A DNA stretch of 5,202 nucleotides, taken from assembly GCA_005888335.1 (NCBI GenBank), contig VAWY01000239.1, positions 1 to 5,202 of the forward strand, in the 5' to 3' direction. This document shows, in pieces, positions 5,170 through 5,202 of the stretch. The position numbers and the translations under genes are program-made. Under the pieces are notes generated by a model, which saw nothing but the letters and a program-made list of their open reading frames with translations, had not been told where the DNA came from and made no database searches. The DNA comes from Actinomycetota bacterium (GTDB taxonomy: Bacteria > Actinomycetota > Thermoleophilia > Solirubrobacterales > Solirubrobacteraceae). The stretch's first letter is position 1; each line of letters begins with the position of its first letter.

Positions 5170-5202
5170 ATGACCGTCGCCGAGGTCAACGTGGTCGCAC
5201 AG
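5170..5202 (+). CDS. N-terminus of a gene truncated by the window end, unidentified
   Basis: Eleven codons are present: ATG at 5170, then ACC GTC GCC GAG GTC and so on, giving MTVAEVNVVAQ before the window ends. A strong Shine-Dalgarno and a well-formed promoter with an 18-base spacer precede it, so I consider it a genuine, probably well-expressed gene. It is transcribed away from the divergent phosphoesterase gene. The visible residues lack a signal peptide or any family motif, and I cannot say what it encodes. Confidence 0.68.
   Translation, partial: MTVAEVNVVAQ

Noticed and set aside
1..5202. Search for mobile elements, CRISPR repeats, tRNA genes and toxin-antitoxin or defence genes
   Set aside because: No terminal inverted repeats, transposase motifs, regular direct repeats, tRNA-like cloverleaf or defence-family motifs were seen on either strand; the region looks like ordinary chromosome apart from the fusion gene.

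Overview
The window is very GC-rich and gene-dense. It uses GTG starts, its hairpins lack U-tracts, and it carries a class II ribonucleotide reductase tail of the actinobacterial type. I read it as chromosomal DNA of a high-GC actinobacterium. The secreted proteins, with Ala/Thr/Ser-rich Ig-like modules and a C-terminal module ending in GGGRYS...NPQ.ITVRS...GGSAT, resemble those I associate with Thermoleophilia (Solirubrobacterales). That lineage call is inference. I see no rRNA, tRNA, CRISPR array, IS element or phage gene.

Layout. (1) Positions 1-344, plus strand: the 3' end of a vitamin B12-dependent (class II) ribonucleotide reductase, nrdJ, with its Cys-rich tail. (2) Positions 345-487: a convergent intergenic region with strong hairpins. 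(3) Positions 488-1396, minus strand: a secreted protein with two Ig-like repeats and a distinct C-terminal beta-rich module. (4) Positions 1397-1543: a divergent promoter region with a perfect 12-bp palindrome, a sigma70-like promoter for the minus gene and a TANNNT box suggesting a leaderless start for the plus gene. (5) Positions 1544-1972 and 1992-3236, plus strand, 19 nt apart: an SRPBCC/START-like small protein and an unusual fusion of a NagB-like (glucosamine-6-phosphate deaminase fold) domain to a YdcF/DUF218 domain. (6) Positions 3237-3257: a 21-nt convergent gap that is essentially one hairpin. (7) Positions 3258-4949, minus strand: a secreted PF04185-type phosphoesterase (phospholipase C/acid phosphatase family) with an N-terminal Ig-like module. 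(8) Positions 4950-5202: a promoter region and the first 11 codons of a further plus-strand gene.

The genes do not form one obvious pathway. nrdJ is housekeeping (dNTP synthesis). The two minus-strand products are exported, and the phosphoesterase probably releases phosphate from lipids or other phosphoesters outside the membrane. The most unusual element is the SRPBCC plus NagB-like/DUF218 pair. The NagB-like half keeps the fold motifs but has lost the catalytic histidine (Pro at the position of E. coli His143) and other substrate-contacting residues, so it is unlikely to be an ordinary deaminase. It may be a re-purposed sugar-phosphate sensor or an enzyme of different specificity, joined to a DUF218 domain of a family linked to cell-envelope physiology.
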